Part shown: positions 1 through 12,572 of the stretch, piece after piece
Layout of the letters: each line of letters opens with the position of its first letter
Numbering within the stretch: the first letter of the stretch is position 1
Assembly: GCF_000165425.1 (NCBI RefSeq)
Contig: NW_001798964.1
Location: forward strand, 128,813-192,812
From: Paramecium tetraurelia
Taxonomy: Eukaryota; Ciliophora; Oligohymenophorea; Peniculida; Parameciidae
Length of the DNA stretch: 64,000 nucleotides
Reading direction: 5' to 3'
Notes under the pieces: generated by a model
What the model saw: the letters and a program-made list of their open reading frames with translations, nothing else
Told to the model about the DNA's origin: nothing
Database searches by the model: none
Program-made: the position numbers and the translations under genes

Positions 1-375
1 GACTTACAAGAAGAAAATAGAAGATTAGTGACTTTATTGAAAGATAATAAAAAGTGGGATGTTTACATTTTATAAAGAGAAAATGAAAGGCTAATGAGAT
101 AAATGAAAGAATAAGAAGTAGGATTAAATTCAGTTGGACCTATGTCTGGAGAAGCAAAGGGTGCTTAATAAAGGGTATAATATATTCCTTATAAATTCTA
201 GTTACAAATGTACGAAAGATCACTCAAACAATTAGAAAAAGAGAGATCTGAACTAATTGTTAGAGCCACAATGGCTGAAGAGTAGCTTAAAGCATTACAG
301 GAACATTTATCAAAATAAAGCTAAGATTATTAAAGAAAGCTCTTAGAAATTAAAAGAGGTGGTAGCATATTCTGA
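1..375 (+). CDS. Coiled-coil protein, C-terminal fragment
   Basis: The frame is open from base 1 and ends at TGA 373-375, so only the last 124 residues are in the window. Six or more in-frame TAA/TAG codons read as Gln. The peptide is rich in Glu, Lys, Leu and Arg with heptad-like spacing (for example LKQLEKERSELI), typical of a coiled coil, and has a short Gly/Ser segment in the middle. No catalytic motif is visible and I do not recognise the family. It could be a structural or basal-body protein, but nothing here shows that. No introns in the visible part. Confidence 0.75.
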
Positions 376-934
376 TCAAATTATAATTATTTTATTATAA
401 CAAATGAACTTAAATATAAACATTAAGTATAAAAGTAAGTCAATTCTACTTATAATGGCTTAAATTAATAGAATGACTACTTTCCCTCAAATTCACAATA
501 ATTTTATATTTTTCTATTTAATTGATAAATTAGTGATAATTAGTAAATATAATTCTAAGATCAATATTTATATTAAGAAATTGTCTATATAATTTTATGA
601 AGTAATAAGTTAATTAATATTTTTAATTCTGAATTATCAACAAAATATCATAAAAATTTATCATAAATGCTGAATGAAAAATGCAAAGCTGCTTTTATCA
701 ACCTGGAAATTTGATTCATTCTTTTTATGTTAGTCTTTTCGAATAACTTACTAATAGCATTAGCAATATTCTTTCATGATGTTTTTGTTTTAAATTACTG
801 AATTCATCATATATTGAGTTGCACTATCTTGTCTTTACCCTAAATTACGCATGTATAAACAGAATTATAAAAACTTAAATAAGTAACATTAATTTGTATT
901 TGAAATAATATTCATTATCTAAGTCTTTAATAAA
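376..934. other. Intergenic, 559 bp
   Basis: Very AT-rich sequence between two genes on the same strand. I see no convincing frame, hairpin or repeat. It must hold the 3' end of the upstream gene and the promoter of the channel-like gene. Confidence 0.5.
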
Positions 935-3167
935 ATGAGATCTCATAATGAAGATGGTAACTATTTATCTACGATTAGTGTTACACAAACTTGAATTCAA
1001 GAAAATTATTAAAAATTCTCCTAAAACCAATTTTGAAGAATGCATAAATCCTCCATCTTTAGACGAAAGCTATTTGTTAGTTAAATCCAACTTACTAGAT
1101 CTAAATTTCAAAGAAAATAAGGAATAATAATAAATTAATCAATACCTGATTGAGAATTGTGAAAAATGGATCGAAACTTAAGAATCCCCTTAATAACCAG
1201 CATCTCTTAAATAAAAATTTATCAAAGAAAAATTTTCACCGTTTTCTCAACTTATTAAGATACTCATTTTTCTAAAGTATCTGATAGATTTTTTTAGCAT
1301 TTTGCTCAATATTTTTTGTGGAATATGTATCCCTTTCCTTAATCTCATAGAAGACTATGAAAATATTAGAAATACCCTATATTTTCTAATATCTTTTCAT
1401 TTTTTCACCATAATAATTTAAAATCAATTCTCCTACTTATAACTTATCAAAACAAAACAACCATTTTGTGAATAAAAGTTCTGTTTTTTAAATGAAATTA
1501 CTCTAAAAAATCTAGCAATTATAATTTTGATGTTAATTTACCTTTTAGAAAAAGTCGATTTGGTGCTTGAAATAATTTCACTGTATTATTTTAATTTGGG
1601 ATATAAAATGGTTGAAATATTTACTATTTGTTTAATTATTTAAAGAAGTAAAATATGAATATTAAATAGATTAGAAAAATTTTATAGAACTCTGGGTATT
1701 TAGAAAGCAATCGTTTATTATATTTACTTTCTTCATCTGTTTACAAGTTTTTTTCAAAACTCTAAAGGAGATGGAGATTTTTTACTTAAATATCAAGAAT
1801 CCTTAATTATCAACATTAACTTTTTGACCTTCTAGGCTAATTATACTGTCTAAGATTCGACATAGAATTTTGATGTAATAATTAATTAGATTACGGCGTT
1901 ACTTCTAATGTTTTATGCAATAAATAATTTAATTTAGATTTAATCTTATCAGGGTTGTATTCAAAATTAAATTAAATTTGATATTCATGTACTACAATTT
2001 TACTTTTGGCACCATAAAGGATAAATCTTAAAAAAATTACGACTTTACTCAGAAATTTCAAATAGAGAAATTAATAAGGAATAAGTATTTTTTTATTTTT
2101 ATATAAGTTGGCATAAAAAGCAATAATTAAAAAAATATATTTGTAAATTTTGAAAGACAATTTGAAGGTTTTAGAATTATTTTCGAAATAATTTAAGATA
2201 TGTTTGTCTTCAAAAGTGTAATCAATTCGAAGAAACAAAGAAAAACTAAAAAAGGATAAAAATGGATTGTATCTAATTTTGAAAGGGAAGGGATACCAGA
2301 ATCTCAGAAGAATTTTTAAATGCTAAAAATAAATAGAATCAGAAAAACGTTATTATGGACTAATTAATTGCTTCTAGAAAAACATTTCTGAAGTTGAATT
2401 AGAATTGGATGATCATTTTTTATTGCTATACATTAAGCAAGAAGATTTTTACTCAAGTCTAACTCTCGAATAAGATATTGTATAATATTCATCTAAGCTT
2501 AGGAATCATATCATCTGATAAAAAATAAAATCATTTTTGAAGGAGAAACAAGTCTATTAGATTATAGATGTTTGATTTGTAATCAATTTCATTTAGAAGG
2601 AAGATGTAAAGTTATAAAATTAGAAGTAAATCTTAATTTGCTTAATGAACTTAACATTCGAATGAAGTTTAAAAATAGATTGATGAAAAAGAGACAAAGA
2701 GCCTTTAAGACTTATGTAAAATTCAATTTGAATAACATTTAGGCGATTCACAAATAGAATGGCGATGCAACTATAGATTGGAGTGAGAGCAGCGCAAATG
2801 ATAGTTGTGATTAATTTGAAATACATCCTGAAGATGGCAGCACAAGTCAAAAATTTACAGATAAAAACTCAGTAACAAGTAAAGGAAATGTATAATTTTT
2901 CTGTTATTTAAAAAGGATGGATTTGCAGATTTTAATAAACTTTATGAAAAATTTCGGAATTGCCACACTTAACAATAGGCATCTAATCACTCAAGTTAAT
3001 ATATGGGAGAAATGATTCGATCTGATTTTCGAAGCATTCCTTTACAATCCTCCTAATATAAATTTTAAGAGATATTAGCTGTTGATGACATTGATTCTCT
3101 AAAAGAGTATGCATATTTTTATCCAGAATTCAACATTAGCTACATCATAAAGCTATTTGAAAATTGA
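935..3167 (+). CDS. Degenerate K+ channel-like membrane protein with cNMP-binding-like domain
   Basis: Spliced product about 700 aa; introns at 957-978, 1648-1674, 2143-2174, 2480-2502 and 2890-2915 give a single frame. Residues from about 100 to 240 hold several hydrophobic segments. Around 255-305 there is a pore-like region resembling those of KCNH/CNG channels (GDGDFLLKYQESL, then a hydrophobic S6-like stretch), followed near 390-480 by a region resembling a cyclic-nucleotide-binding domain (NGLYLILKGKG). The K+ selectivity filter TVGYGD is absent; the equivalent place reads roughly TFQANYTVQD. The architecture suggests the large ciliate family of channel-type proteins, but ion conduction is doubtful. 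It may be a divergent subunit or a decaying paralogue. Family assignment is inference from layout, not a database match. Confidence 0.55.
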
Positions 3168-3542
3168 ATTTATTAAATATTCTAATATTTCTTTAATATC
3201 TTAATATTTTTGTTATATTTTGAATGTAGCTATCTTATTTTTTTGGAAGATTGAATAAAAATGGAAAGAAAGAATGACTTATATTGCATTCATATATTTT
3301 TAAAGAAAAATTTATCACAAAATCTATTTAATGTTATAGCCATATTTTGATTTTTGCTAATCCAATTCATTTTATTTAAAATAAATGAAAACTAGTTTAA
3401 TTCAAAGTAGTAGAATACAACACAATACAATTTGATTCCTTAATTATAGGTTGTATTGGGGTAGTAGTCTTACTCTAATTTGAATAGTTTGAATTTGTAA
3501 TTGTAGTTGATACTTTATAAAAAATATTATTTATATTCAGTT
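3168..3542. other. Intergenic, 375 bp
   Basis: AT-rich spacer between two + strand genes. A frame in phase with part of the downstream gene can be followed upstream through it, but the exon structure that fits best starts at ATG 3543. Nothing else seen. Confidence 0.4.
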
Positions 3543-5187
3543 ATGAAAAAGGAGGATGCTCTAATAGTTTTGAAGAAATATACTAAATAGGAGGATTGTC
3601 TATTTTGTTAGAAATATGGAAGAGTAACAACAGATAAGATTAATTTTGCACCTCTTCTCAATCGAGTAAGAAGCAATCAAATAGCAATTAGGCTTTGTAC
3701 ACGAAATATTCTTAATCTTAATGGAATGGAAAAAAATATGAAGATTTATTTTCTACGAAGCCAGTATCATGGGTCATTCAATTCAAGGATCAATTAACAT
3801 TTGAAGATCTTGATGAATTTCTCAAAAGGTATAAAGAAAAAATATGTGTGTGTTTATTAGGTTTTATCCGAAGAGCGATCATTAATCTAAATTTGATTAA
3901 TTGTTAGAATACTACAAGTATCACAAGGATGTTCCTAGGATGTTTTTAACAAGGGTTTCTGATTTGGCAATCTATTTTTACGAGAAGAAGAAGTAACATA
4001 TTCTTAGATTAGCACTTTAGATAGATAGAGTATAGAAAGATAAAATTCATGTTGGGCATTCCTGTTGAAGATGCTAGTAATTGTACCTGTAATCATATAG
4101 AAATAATTAGAATATGAGAAATTGAAAGAAGATATCAAAGTATTAAATAGCATAACTCAGCAGACTTAAGTTTCTAGTCTTTCCCTATTAAGAGAAATCT
4201 TGAAATCTAAGGCCAGCGATGAAATAATTGTAATCGTATCTAAAATATCCTTAGAATATCGATGCCACATGGATGACTATGAATTAGTAACAGCAGTAAA
4301 AGTGTTAACATCCCCCTAATTTAAAATTGCTTAAATAACTAATCTCCAAAAATACTCAATATTACAAAGACAAATAAAATATTTATGTTGCTGGAATAAG
4401 TAAGAAGGCCATTCAAAATTCACCTTAACAAAAAGGGCATCTCAAGACTTTAAGTAAAGAGACATCCCAAAAATCCTTACTTTCCTCCAATAAAATAATT
4501 AACAATAGTAATGGAGATACAGACTTATAGAAATTCTTAAAGCAACAGATTTTAGGTTTCAATCATGCAAATCCATGTATATCTAGTTCAAAATAATCAT
4601 CAGCTAAAGCAAATCACATATCCAATTATTAATCTAAACAAAATAGCATTCATTACATTACTAGCACTCGAAGTATATCTTCAGAGTAATTAAAATTAAT
4701 ACAATCTTAATAACCATTGAAACAAAGCAATAGTCCTAATTTAGTTATTCCATCACACAAGAAGAGCTAGACATAAACTCATTACACTGAAATAAATTCA
4801 CCTAATAAGCATTAGAAATAAGCCTCTATCAAAATGCATACAAATATGGGATAGGATCTTAAATAATAATTAACTCACACAAAATCTCCTGAAAAACTTT
4901 TTAAAATATATACTACCCAATCTTCTGTACCTTTATCAGCAAACATTAATATCAATATTAATCAACTTAATATGAACAATTTAAATCTTAAGACTCCCTT
5001 TTAACAATACAAAGCCATGCTTGACAGTCCCAAAATGAATACTAAATAAAAAACACAATCTAACTTTGAAACTCAACGGATTACTAGTGCTCAAAAGAGT
5101 TCGAGTTCTTAGAAAAAAACCTAAATCTCCGTTTAATAGTTATATGTCTAAAAAATCAAAACTAAAAATAAAACTATGAAAAAATGA
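3543..5187 (+). CDS. Unknown protein, Ser/Gln/Asn-rich C-terminal half
   Basis: About 513 aa after removing introns 3666-3691, 3829-3860, 3993-4012 and 4230-4254. The start ATG 3543 is the one that joins cleanly to the other exons. The N-terminal 40 residues contain a CLFC pair; residues about 60-130 form a conserved-looking block (EDLDEFLKRFYPKSD, then YYKYHKDVPRMF). This is followed by a Lys/Glu helix-rich part and then a long low-complexity tail of Ser, Asn, Gln and Lys ending at TGA 5185-5187. I recognise no family. The tail looks disordered. Four introns of 20-32 nt are typical for this genome. Confidence 0.6.
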
Positions 5188-5700
5188 TTTACTTTTGTAG
5201 AATTTAAAAAATAATTAATTTTATTTTTTTTCTTTATATTTATTAAATAATTGGCTCTATCAGTTTATTATATTTGAGGGTCATTTTAAATCTAAATCAA
5301 ACATATTTTGAATTTAGAGAGATTCTTAATCTGAAGTTATTTTTCTTATCTAAAATAATCTGATTGATTTTATTCCTCTTTTAGAAAAAATTATTAATCT
5401 CAAAAATATTGATTCATCTTAAACAGCTATAATAATTGGAATACTCATGATGTCCATCCATAAAATCAAATATGAACAGATTAATTAAGACACTAAAAAA
5501 ATAATCTATAAATCGGAATTGCAGCTCTAATATCAATTTTATATATTTTAAATAGAATTTAAAAATGTTAAATACTAATAATGGTGACAGTATTTATTTA
5601 AAAAGTGGCATTTTATAAATATAAGATTTAGAAGAAAATTTAATCTAGATAATATTAGGATTAATACTAAAATTTATAAATAAATGTAGTATTAAATGTA
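5188..5700. other. Convergent intergenic, 513 bp
   Basis: Space between the 3' ends of two convergent genes. It is longer than most other convergent gaps in the window (20-60 bp). No supported gene or RNA seen. Confidence 0.45.
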
Positions 5701-6990
5701 TCACTTCCATACAGGTTTACTGTTGATGATTGATTGTATGAAAGTCTCATCAGTTTTCAATTATCCTGGGGATGGATATCTAAATCCTTTGGCTTTGTTG
5801 GTTTGCATTAATTAGGTCAATTTAGGAGGATTGTTACCTGAGGAATAGAATTAAATGAAAGTACCTTTTACAACAGGTGAGAATTGACGATATGGAAAGG
5901 GTACTGGTTTAGGTATATTTATGGGAGGTTGAAATTCAGGCTATCTAGAATAGGGAGTATTTATACACATATGCAGATCTAGGTCTGTCTGTAGGATCTC
6001 TTTTTTGTTACTTCAGAGATTGAGATTTTCCTGATTGTTTAAGTTTTTGTTCTTAATGTTTTTTTAGACTATCATTTTATTGTCTTTTGATAATACTATT
6101 ATTAGGCTTGATTAATTGATGATTTTCCCTGGAATTCAGAATGGAATTACATTTTTCTAGTTCTTCTTTTAGAGTGACATAATTATTAACTGTAACATGA
6201 TAGATATTTCCATTGATATTATTTTGGCTATTTAATTTAACAGCATGTTTTGGATTTGTCTATTTCATTTTTTTAAATGATTTTTTAGCAATAGATTCAT
6301 CTGCCCAAGAAATAGCTCTTATTCTATTTTCATTGAGATATTAATTGAATATTCTTCTATCTAACCAGCAAGAATCAGCTGGACTAGACTTTGCATTCAT
6401 AAATGTATTCCTGAGAAGTTGTTCATCCTCTTCTAGAGGTAGATCCTGCTCTTCATTAGGTTACCATGAACTAGATAGACCTCCGAGTCCCTTCTTACAT
6501 AATTTGGATTCCAATTAAGATAATTAATGATAGAAATTCGCCCTAATTTCAAGATCTGGTCTTCTAGAGTTGAGGAATTCCAAAGTCTTATACAGTTTCC
6601 ATTTATATTTTCTCATAAAGTAGGCAGTAAGTGCACAACAAGAACGAGATTGTCCTCTTACTGAGTGAACCAGAACAGATTCTCCATTGTTATGCGCTTA
6701 TTCAATAAATTGATAGATTTCATTAGCAGTTTCATTTGGAAATAGTATTTACTTATTCATGATATAAAGGATGTACTTGTTCATTCTCTAGCCAATTAAA
6801 TTTTAGATAGATAACACCGTAGTTTTCGAATACGCATGGTAGTTGTTTGGCTGCACAGTTAATAATTCGAGTTACTTTGTTCTGGATGACAAATTCAAGA
6901 TCCTTTTAAGTTATGATGATATGCTACTTTAGAGGCTAATTCGTCTCCTATGAATAGACCATCCTTCACTTTAATTGCTCCAATTATCAT
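5701..6990 (-). CDS. Dual-specificity phosphatase-fold protein, catalytic Cys replaced by Ser (pseudophosphatase)
   Basis: About 405 aa; introns at 6903-6927, 6752-6776 and 5945-5966. The N-terminal 150 residues carry the DUSP fold: an opening with DLEFVIQNKVTRIINCAA, then the P-loop HSVRGQSRSCC near residue 93, then KTLEFLNSRRPDLEIRANF, as in MAP-kinase-phosphatase relatives. The active-site signature should be HCxxGxxRS; here the codon at 6662-6664 encodes Ser instead of the nucleophilic Cys, while Gly and Arg are kept. The protein can probably still bind a phosphorylated partner but should not catalyse dephosphorylation. The C-terminal 220 residues are low complexity and basic, ending with a conserved-looking Pro/Arg patch. 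It is divergent from CDC23, with 38 bp between the start codons. Confidence 0.88.
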
Positions 6991-7028
6991 TATTTTTTTA
7001 ATTAGTAATAAATTTTGAAATTTGAAAA
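6991..7028. promoter_or_regulatory. 38-bp divergent promoter spacer
   Basis: Only 38 AT-rich bases separate the ATGs of the pseudophosphatase (-) and CDC23 (+). Both core promoters and 5' leaders must fit here or overlap coding sequence. No specific motif identified. Confidence 0.5.
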
Positions 7029-8682
7029 ATGGAATCGATGCCTAAATTGTCAGAAATTCAAAAAGAATTGCAATTTTACACTAGATTCTTCTAAGAAAAC
7101 AAGCTCTATAATTCTAGCAAGTGGACAGGTGAGTTACTATTGGGATTGACTCAAGAAGAAGATTTATAATAATCTTAATTTGCAATGCAATTTATCCAAA
7201 ACAATACAGATTACAATTATCATTTCATAAGAGAGTTCGTTCCTGAATACAATGATATCATTTTGGTAGCTAGAAATCTATTTGATTTAAGAGAGTTCAA
7301 GAAATGTGCATCATTATTATAAAATCTAATTCATAAAAATGAATCAGCAATGTTCCTCTATTATTACTCTCAATATATGTATGGAGAGTTGAGAAAGGAG
7401 GAAGAAATGTTTGAGAATGAAAACTCAAAAACAGCCACAAATCCAGAGCTTAAATTATTGGAAAGGGAATTATCAAAACTATATAATCAAAAGCATTTAA
7501 ATTCATTGAATCTGTATTTGTATGGACTAATACTAAAGGATACAATGCGATTAAGAGAAGCAAGAGAAGTTTTCATTTAGGTTTTGCATTAATTACCATG
7601 TTTTTGGAGTGTTTGGTTAGAATTATGTAAATTATTAACAGAAGAAGACACTTTAGACGAATTACCTAATCATTGGATGAAATCCTTTTGGAGTTCCAAC
7701 TTTAATTTGGAAAAGTTTAAAAATGCAAATTGCGTTGAATAATTTTAGACATTACTATACTACTTTAGAAATTCAAATTTTATAATAAACTAAATTGCTA
7801 ATGCTTATTATAATAATCAAGAATTTGAATTATCACTTGAATGGTTTGAAAGATTGTTGAGTATTGATCCTTACAGATTTGAGAGTTTAGATACATATTC
7901 GAATATATTGTATATAAAAGAAAATTAAGGTGAATTAGCTAATTTAGCATTATAATCCTTTACTAATAACAAGTATGTACCAGAAACTTGTTGTGTAGTC
8001 GGAAATTATTATTCTCTAATGAATGAACATGCTAAGGCAATTAATTATTTCCAAAGAGCACTCAAATTAGACAAAGATTGTCTGGCAGCCTGGACTCTGA
8101 TGGGACATGAGTATTTAGAAATGAAAAACGTTGCTTCTGCCATTTAATCATATAGAAATGCTGTTGAAATTGATCCTAAGGATTTCAGAGCCTGGTATGG
8201 ATTGGGTTAAACATATGCTTTATAAGGAATGAATCAATATGCTCTGTATTACTTTAGTAGGGCTGTGATTAGTAGACCGAAGGATGCAAGAATGTGGAAT
8301 GCCATGGCAGAATGTTATGACAAGATGGATAAGAAAAATGAATCAATGAAGTGTTACGAAAGGGCTAATCAATGTAAAGATAAGGAGGGCATTGCTATTC
8401 ATCAACTGGCAAAGTTGTATGATGCAGTGGTAAGCCTATGCATTTCTTATGGATTAGGGTAAAACAGAGAAGGCTTTGTCAGCCTTTGAGGAGAGTTTGA
8501 GGAGGAAAGATGAGGAATAAATAGTCGACAAAGAGTTGTCAGAATCTTTAGTGTATTTGGCAAGGGCTTTCTTGAGGAGGGGAGATAAGGAGAGGGCTAT
8601 GCAGATGGCTAAAAGATTATATGATTTCAATGGGCCAGAGAGAGACGAGGCCAATTTAATAATGAGTTAGTTAAATAAATGA
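7029..8682 (+). CDS. CDC23: Anaphase-promoting complex subunit CDC23/APC8 (TPR protein)
   Basis: 541 aa with one intron at 8430-8457. The N-terminal half matches the APC8-specific region ([11 protein letters not shown], then an [20 protein letters not shown] helix pair). The C-terminal half holds a run of tetratricopeptide repeats from about residue 335 to 500, including [22 protein letters not shown] and [15 protein letters not shown]8 is a scaffold subunit of the cyclosome, the ubiquitin ligase that targets cyclins and securin at anaphase, and helps bind coactivators. Length is close to the usual 550-600 aa. The next gene starts 18 bp after the stop on the same strand. A CKS1-like gene lies 6 kb downstream, a second cell-cycle gene in the window. 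Confidence 0.92.
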
Positions 8683-8700
8683 AAATAAATATTATTATTC

Positions 8701-10934
8701 ATGAATTAGATTTATCATGATTCTCTTCTATTGGCTCTGAAAACGTAAATCTTAGTTCCCATCACCTTGGACTGTAGATATCTCAAAGAAGCCCTATGTG
8801 AAATTTCTAACGAAAAATAGTTTTTATAAATTGAAGACTATGTCTTAAACTAGGACTTGATCGATAAGGTTAATGGACGAACAATTAACTTGTTGATAGA
8901 GTGTATTAAAATTCTCCGAAAGTATATGTTCATAGGGTGGAATGCTAGCCCTTAATTTATTGAGGTATTTACAATTCTAAAAATAGGACATAGTATATGA
9001 ATTCATTGATAAAAGTACTGAGGACTGGGTAGAACCGCTCTTTTTTGTGCAAAGACTCCCAGAAATCAGAGTACAATTAAAAGCATATTATAAGACATTT
9101 TAAGAAAACGCATTCGAGTAATTTATGTTGGTCATTAAATAGATTGTGTGATACTTTAATTGCCGAACTTTGTGATGATTTCTTAAATAGTGCATAAATA
9201 AATGTGCTATTAAATGAAATTTTGGAATCTCAATTAAAAAGGGTTGCATTTGATCTTTTTGAGTTTGCCTATCTTGATACCCAAATTACTAATGAATTTT
9301 TGGACACCCTGCAAAAATTGTTTATTGATTTGGTAACTGATTTCTTCAACTATCTCATTGATGTTGCTTGTCATGCCAACTATAAAATGCAACAATTAGA
9401 TAAACTACTCAAGGTTTATGGAAGCTTAGCAAATCAAGAGAATTACAAATATATGTAGAAGGAAATTTCATAAAATATCATTGATTATGGTGATATCTCA
9501 TTAGTAGGCCAATCATTTTAAGTGAATCCAGAGAAACACTCTGTTATTGTCAGACAAACAATCAAACATTTCTACTATGTAATGGATGAATGCAAACATT
9601 ATTTTACAGCCAAACAACATAAGAATTTTGATGAATTGATTAATAATGCTCAATTTAATATCATCAAACCTCTTCCTTAAAATATTCAAATTATTCAGGA
9701 TTCAGATGACCTTCCCTTAATGGAATTATGTAAAGAAATCAAAGTAATCAAATCAGTGAAAGTACAAAAAAATGATTTGAAAGGATTAAAAATTGTTGTT
9801 AAATAGGAGAAAACAAATAAAGTTCAATAATTTATTTTGAGTCTATCATATCATTATTTGATGTTTCATAAATTTGAAGAAGGTTGGGAGCCATTCGATG
9901 AAGAAAGAGAATTAAACATCATACTAGCCAAGTTTCTCAATGAATAATTTGATTATCTTCATTGTGGACATCCTGAATTTAAAAAGAGAGTTGCTAGTGA
10001 AAAGTCTATTGATAGAACTACTGATGATGTTTCTGGATTCAAAAATGCTGTCATTAAATTCAAAAAAATTAGTGCTCCTAAAAAACCAATTAGATATGGA
10101 ACATCCAATAGAGTTATAGGTGGTAAAGCACTTGGAATGGGTATTGGTGTACTTATTGTTGATTGTCTTGATGAAGATATTCCTTGGGATGATAAATTAA
10201 AAAATGCTGGATTTACAGCTATTTCTTTTGGTGTTCTTGGCATTCTTGCATCCAGATTACCAATTGTAGGTATTATCATATAACAAGTCATTTTTGCTAT
10301 GGCTGTCAAATCTATTCTAGCCAATAAGGTCATTAATGATTCTTAAACCGCAAAAAATCTTGGGCATTTGGGTCTTATTATTACTATTGGTGTAGGCATG
10401 ACGATAGCAGGTAGCATCATGTTTCCAATAGCCTTTTGGGGAGCCTTTTTTGGAGGTCTTCTTGGTGGTGTAGGCATGGGTTTGTATTAAAAGTTTTTGA
10501 TTCCTTATTATATGGATAATATTGTCGAGATGATGAACAAGGCAAGCAGACTGATTAGGCAAAATGGAGCAGTAAGATACAAATAGTATGCATTACAAAA
10601 ATTATAAATTGATGAGAAATTTTTAGGTACTCACAAACCATCTAATTTGGAAGATGATTAATATTTCACATTGCTTATGTTTTGTCTTAGCAATGAAATA
10701 AGGTTGATAAGCAATGCTTCATATTCAAAATAATTGGAAAAGTTGATATAAAAGAAAGCCACGGAGGAGGAGAAGTCCAATTTATTATAAAGATAATGTT
10801 AAATTGAGGTTTCATTGAAAATTTGGAATGAAACCTATGATTATCTAAAATCACAAAATATAAGTTTGGTTGAGAATGCTAAGACCTGTGCTGAATTCGT
10901 GGATGGTATGCTCACAAATTACAAAGTTGAATGA
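8701..10934 (+). CDS. Unknown protein with C-terminal glycine-zipper membrane region
   Basis: 728 aa; introns 8965-8986 and 9118-9142. The first 450 residues are soluble-looking and helical, with no known motif. Around 470-590 there are two hydrophobic, glycine-rich stretches (GGKALGMGIGVLIVDCL and FFGGLLGGVGMGLYQ among others) of the kind that pack as tight helical hairpins in membranes. A basic and acidic helical tail follows. The ATG at 8701 lies 18 bp after the CDC23 stop. Function is unknown; glycine zippers occur in membrane-inserting proteins of many kinds, so no role is assigned. Confidence 0.75.
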
Positions 10935-11362
10935 AGGAATATTTATATTTATATATATATATTTTATTGGTTATATTAAATTATTGATATAATTATTATT
11001 TAATTATTAAAGTATAAATTAAATACATAATAATTTAAAGTAACTAAATTATAGGACTGCCTAAAAAATGGAGGAGACCGAAGATTATGAGCCAATTTGA
11101 AAGGTTTTCATACATTGGTTTTTTCATAAGTATATAATAGTTTTAATAAATGTTTACAATTACTTCATTTTGGAAAAGTGATAAATTGATATTTTAGAAA
11201 AATTAAGAAAATTTAATAATTACGTCATTGGAAATAAATTAAGTTTTAAAAATAAAAGAAGAATTGAAGATTAGGAGGATTAAGATTTAATTGCTGATTA
11301 GTTATAATAAGATATAGGGCATATTTTAGTATTTGCTGAGGTTTAATTTTTAATTAAATTTA
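10935..11362. other. Intergenic, 428 bp
   Basis: Contains a short TA dinucleotide tract near 10955-10970 and otherwise AT-rich sequence. A short frame at about 11087 ends quickly and is not supported as a gene. Confidence 0.4.
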
Positions 11363-12514
11363 ATGTTCAATAATTCCAGAGATCCTCCAAGTTAAATTCT
11401 TCTACTTATTCTAACTTAATTGCCTCCTTCTTTCCCATTGACGAATGAGTACTTGCACAAGAAGTTTAATGAGTTTGGAGACCTTAAGAAAATACTTATT
11501 TTCGAAAGAGGAAAGACAAACAAGGCTTTTGTGGAATTTCATAATTTAAAGAGTGCAATAGCAGCCAGAAAACAACTGAATGGGTTGAACATTCAAGGGG
11601 GAAAGTATTAACTTAATTTGTATGTAGAATGATAATCCATTACTCTCGACTTAAAAATCTTAATCTCGAAATCGTGGATAATTCAAGAGGAACGGATTAT
11701 ACTTAAGCTAGCAGCAATAGTCAAAATTCAGATTCTATACTTCATTCTAAAACAGACGACAACATCCGAGTCAACTTAACTAATCATATTAGTCAAAGCT
11801 CGTCTTCAAGAGCGAACTCAAGTCCTGTTAGAAATGAGGAGATCAATCGGTTACTCGATTATGATGATGATGATTTTGATATTTGGAAACAAGAAATTCA
11901 ACTTAATTTGACTGACATGCATCCAGAAATACAAACCCTACTAAGATAGAAACAATCTAAATTGCTCAGAATTGCATCAATAGACACTAAAGTAACTGCA
12001 AAGATGATTTACAACGTCTTTACCAAATTTGGGAATATTGAGGAGATTCTGTATTAGAAATAATTGCAGAAGGCATATGTGAAATTCCAGACCATTAATT
12101 AGGCAACCATAGCTAAAGAATATCTCAATAACGCTCAATTCTTTGATTCAATTGTAACTATCCCCAATATTACATGTAGTTGCGCATCTATTTTGAACCC
12201 CTATAGCCGTTATAGCCAACTTCGTTGTAAGATGAATACATGATTTATTACAATGAAAACTGTACATAGAAAATTATGCCACTCTCACCTAATCTCTTAA
12301 TCACAGGAGTCTAAGATCCTACGGAAATCTCGGAATTAATCAAAATGTTTGCCAAAATTAAAGGTAAACTATATAAAAATAACTCATAGACATCAAAATT
12401 CATGTAAATAGTCTTTAACTATCAATGTGTTCCATTGCAGATACGCTTAAGATAATGGCAGTGTTTTCAGATTATGAATTTAAGAATTAGAAGTTAAACA
12501 TCATTCTCAAATGA
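11363..12514 (+). CDS. PTB/hnRNP-L-like RNA-binding protein with three RRM-type domains
   Basis: 358 aa; introns 11605-11627, 12154-12179, 12364-12389. The first RRM (about residues 12-95) has the ILLLILTQLPPSFPLTNEYL strand-helix, then KAFVEFHNLKSAIAARKQLNG and a GGKMIIHYSRLKNL C-terminal strand. The pattern after RRM1 (YSRLKNLN...NSRGTDYT) is characteristic of polypyrimidine-tract-binding proteins and hnRNP L. A Ser-rich and Asp-rich linker follows, then RRM-like domains near 200-275 and 293-355. Such proteins bind pyrimidine-rich RNA and regulate splicing, stability or localisation. At 358 aa it is shorter than the four-RRM animal proteins. The second and third domains are weaker than the first. 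Confidence 0.8.
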
Positions 12515-12572
12515 TGATTTATTATAATATTATATAAAACAAAATGGAAAATTTATGAATAAGTTTCTAAAA

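Noticed and set aside
3380-3542. Upstream extension of the unknown gene at 3543
   Set aside because: The upstream frame has no ATG before a TGA, whereas exon 1 from ATG 3543 with the intron at 3666-3691 joins cleanly.
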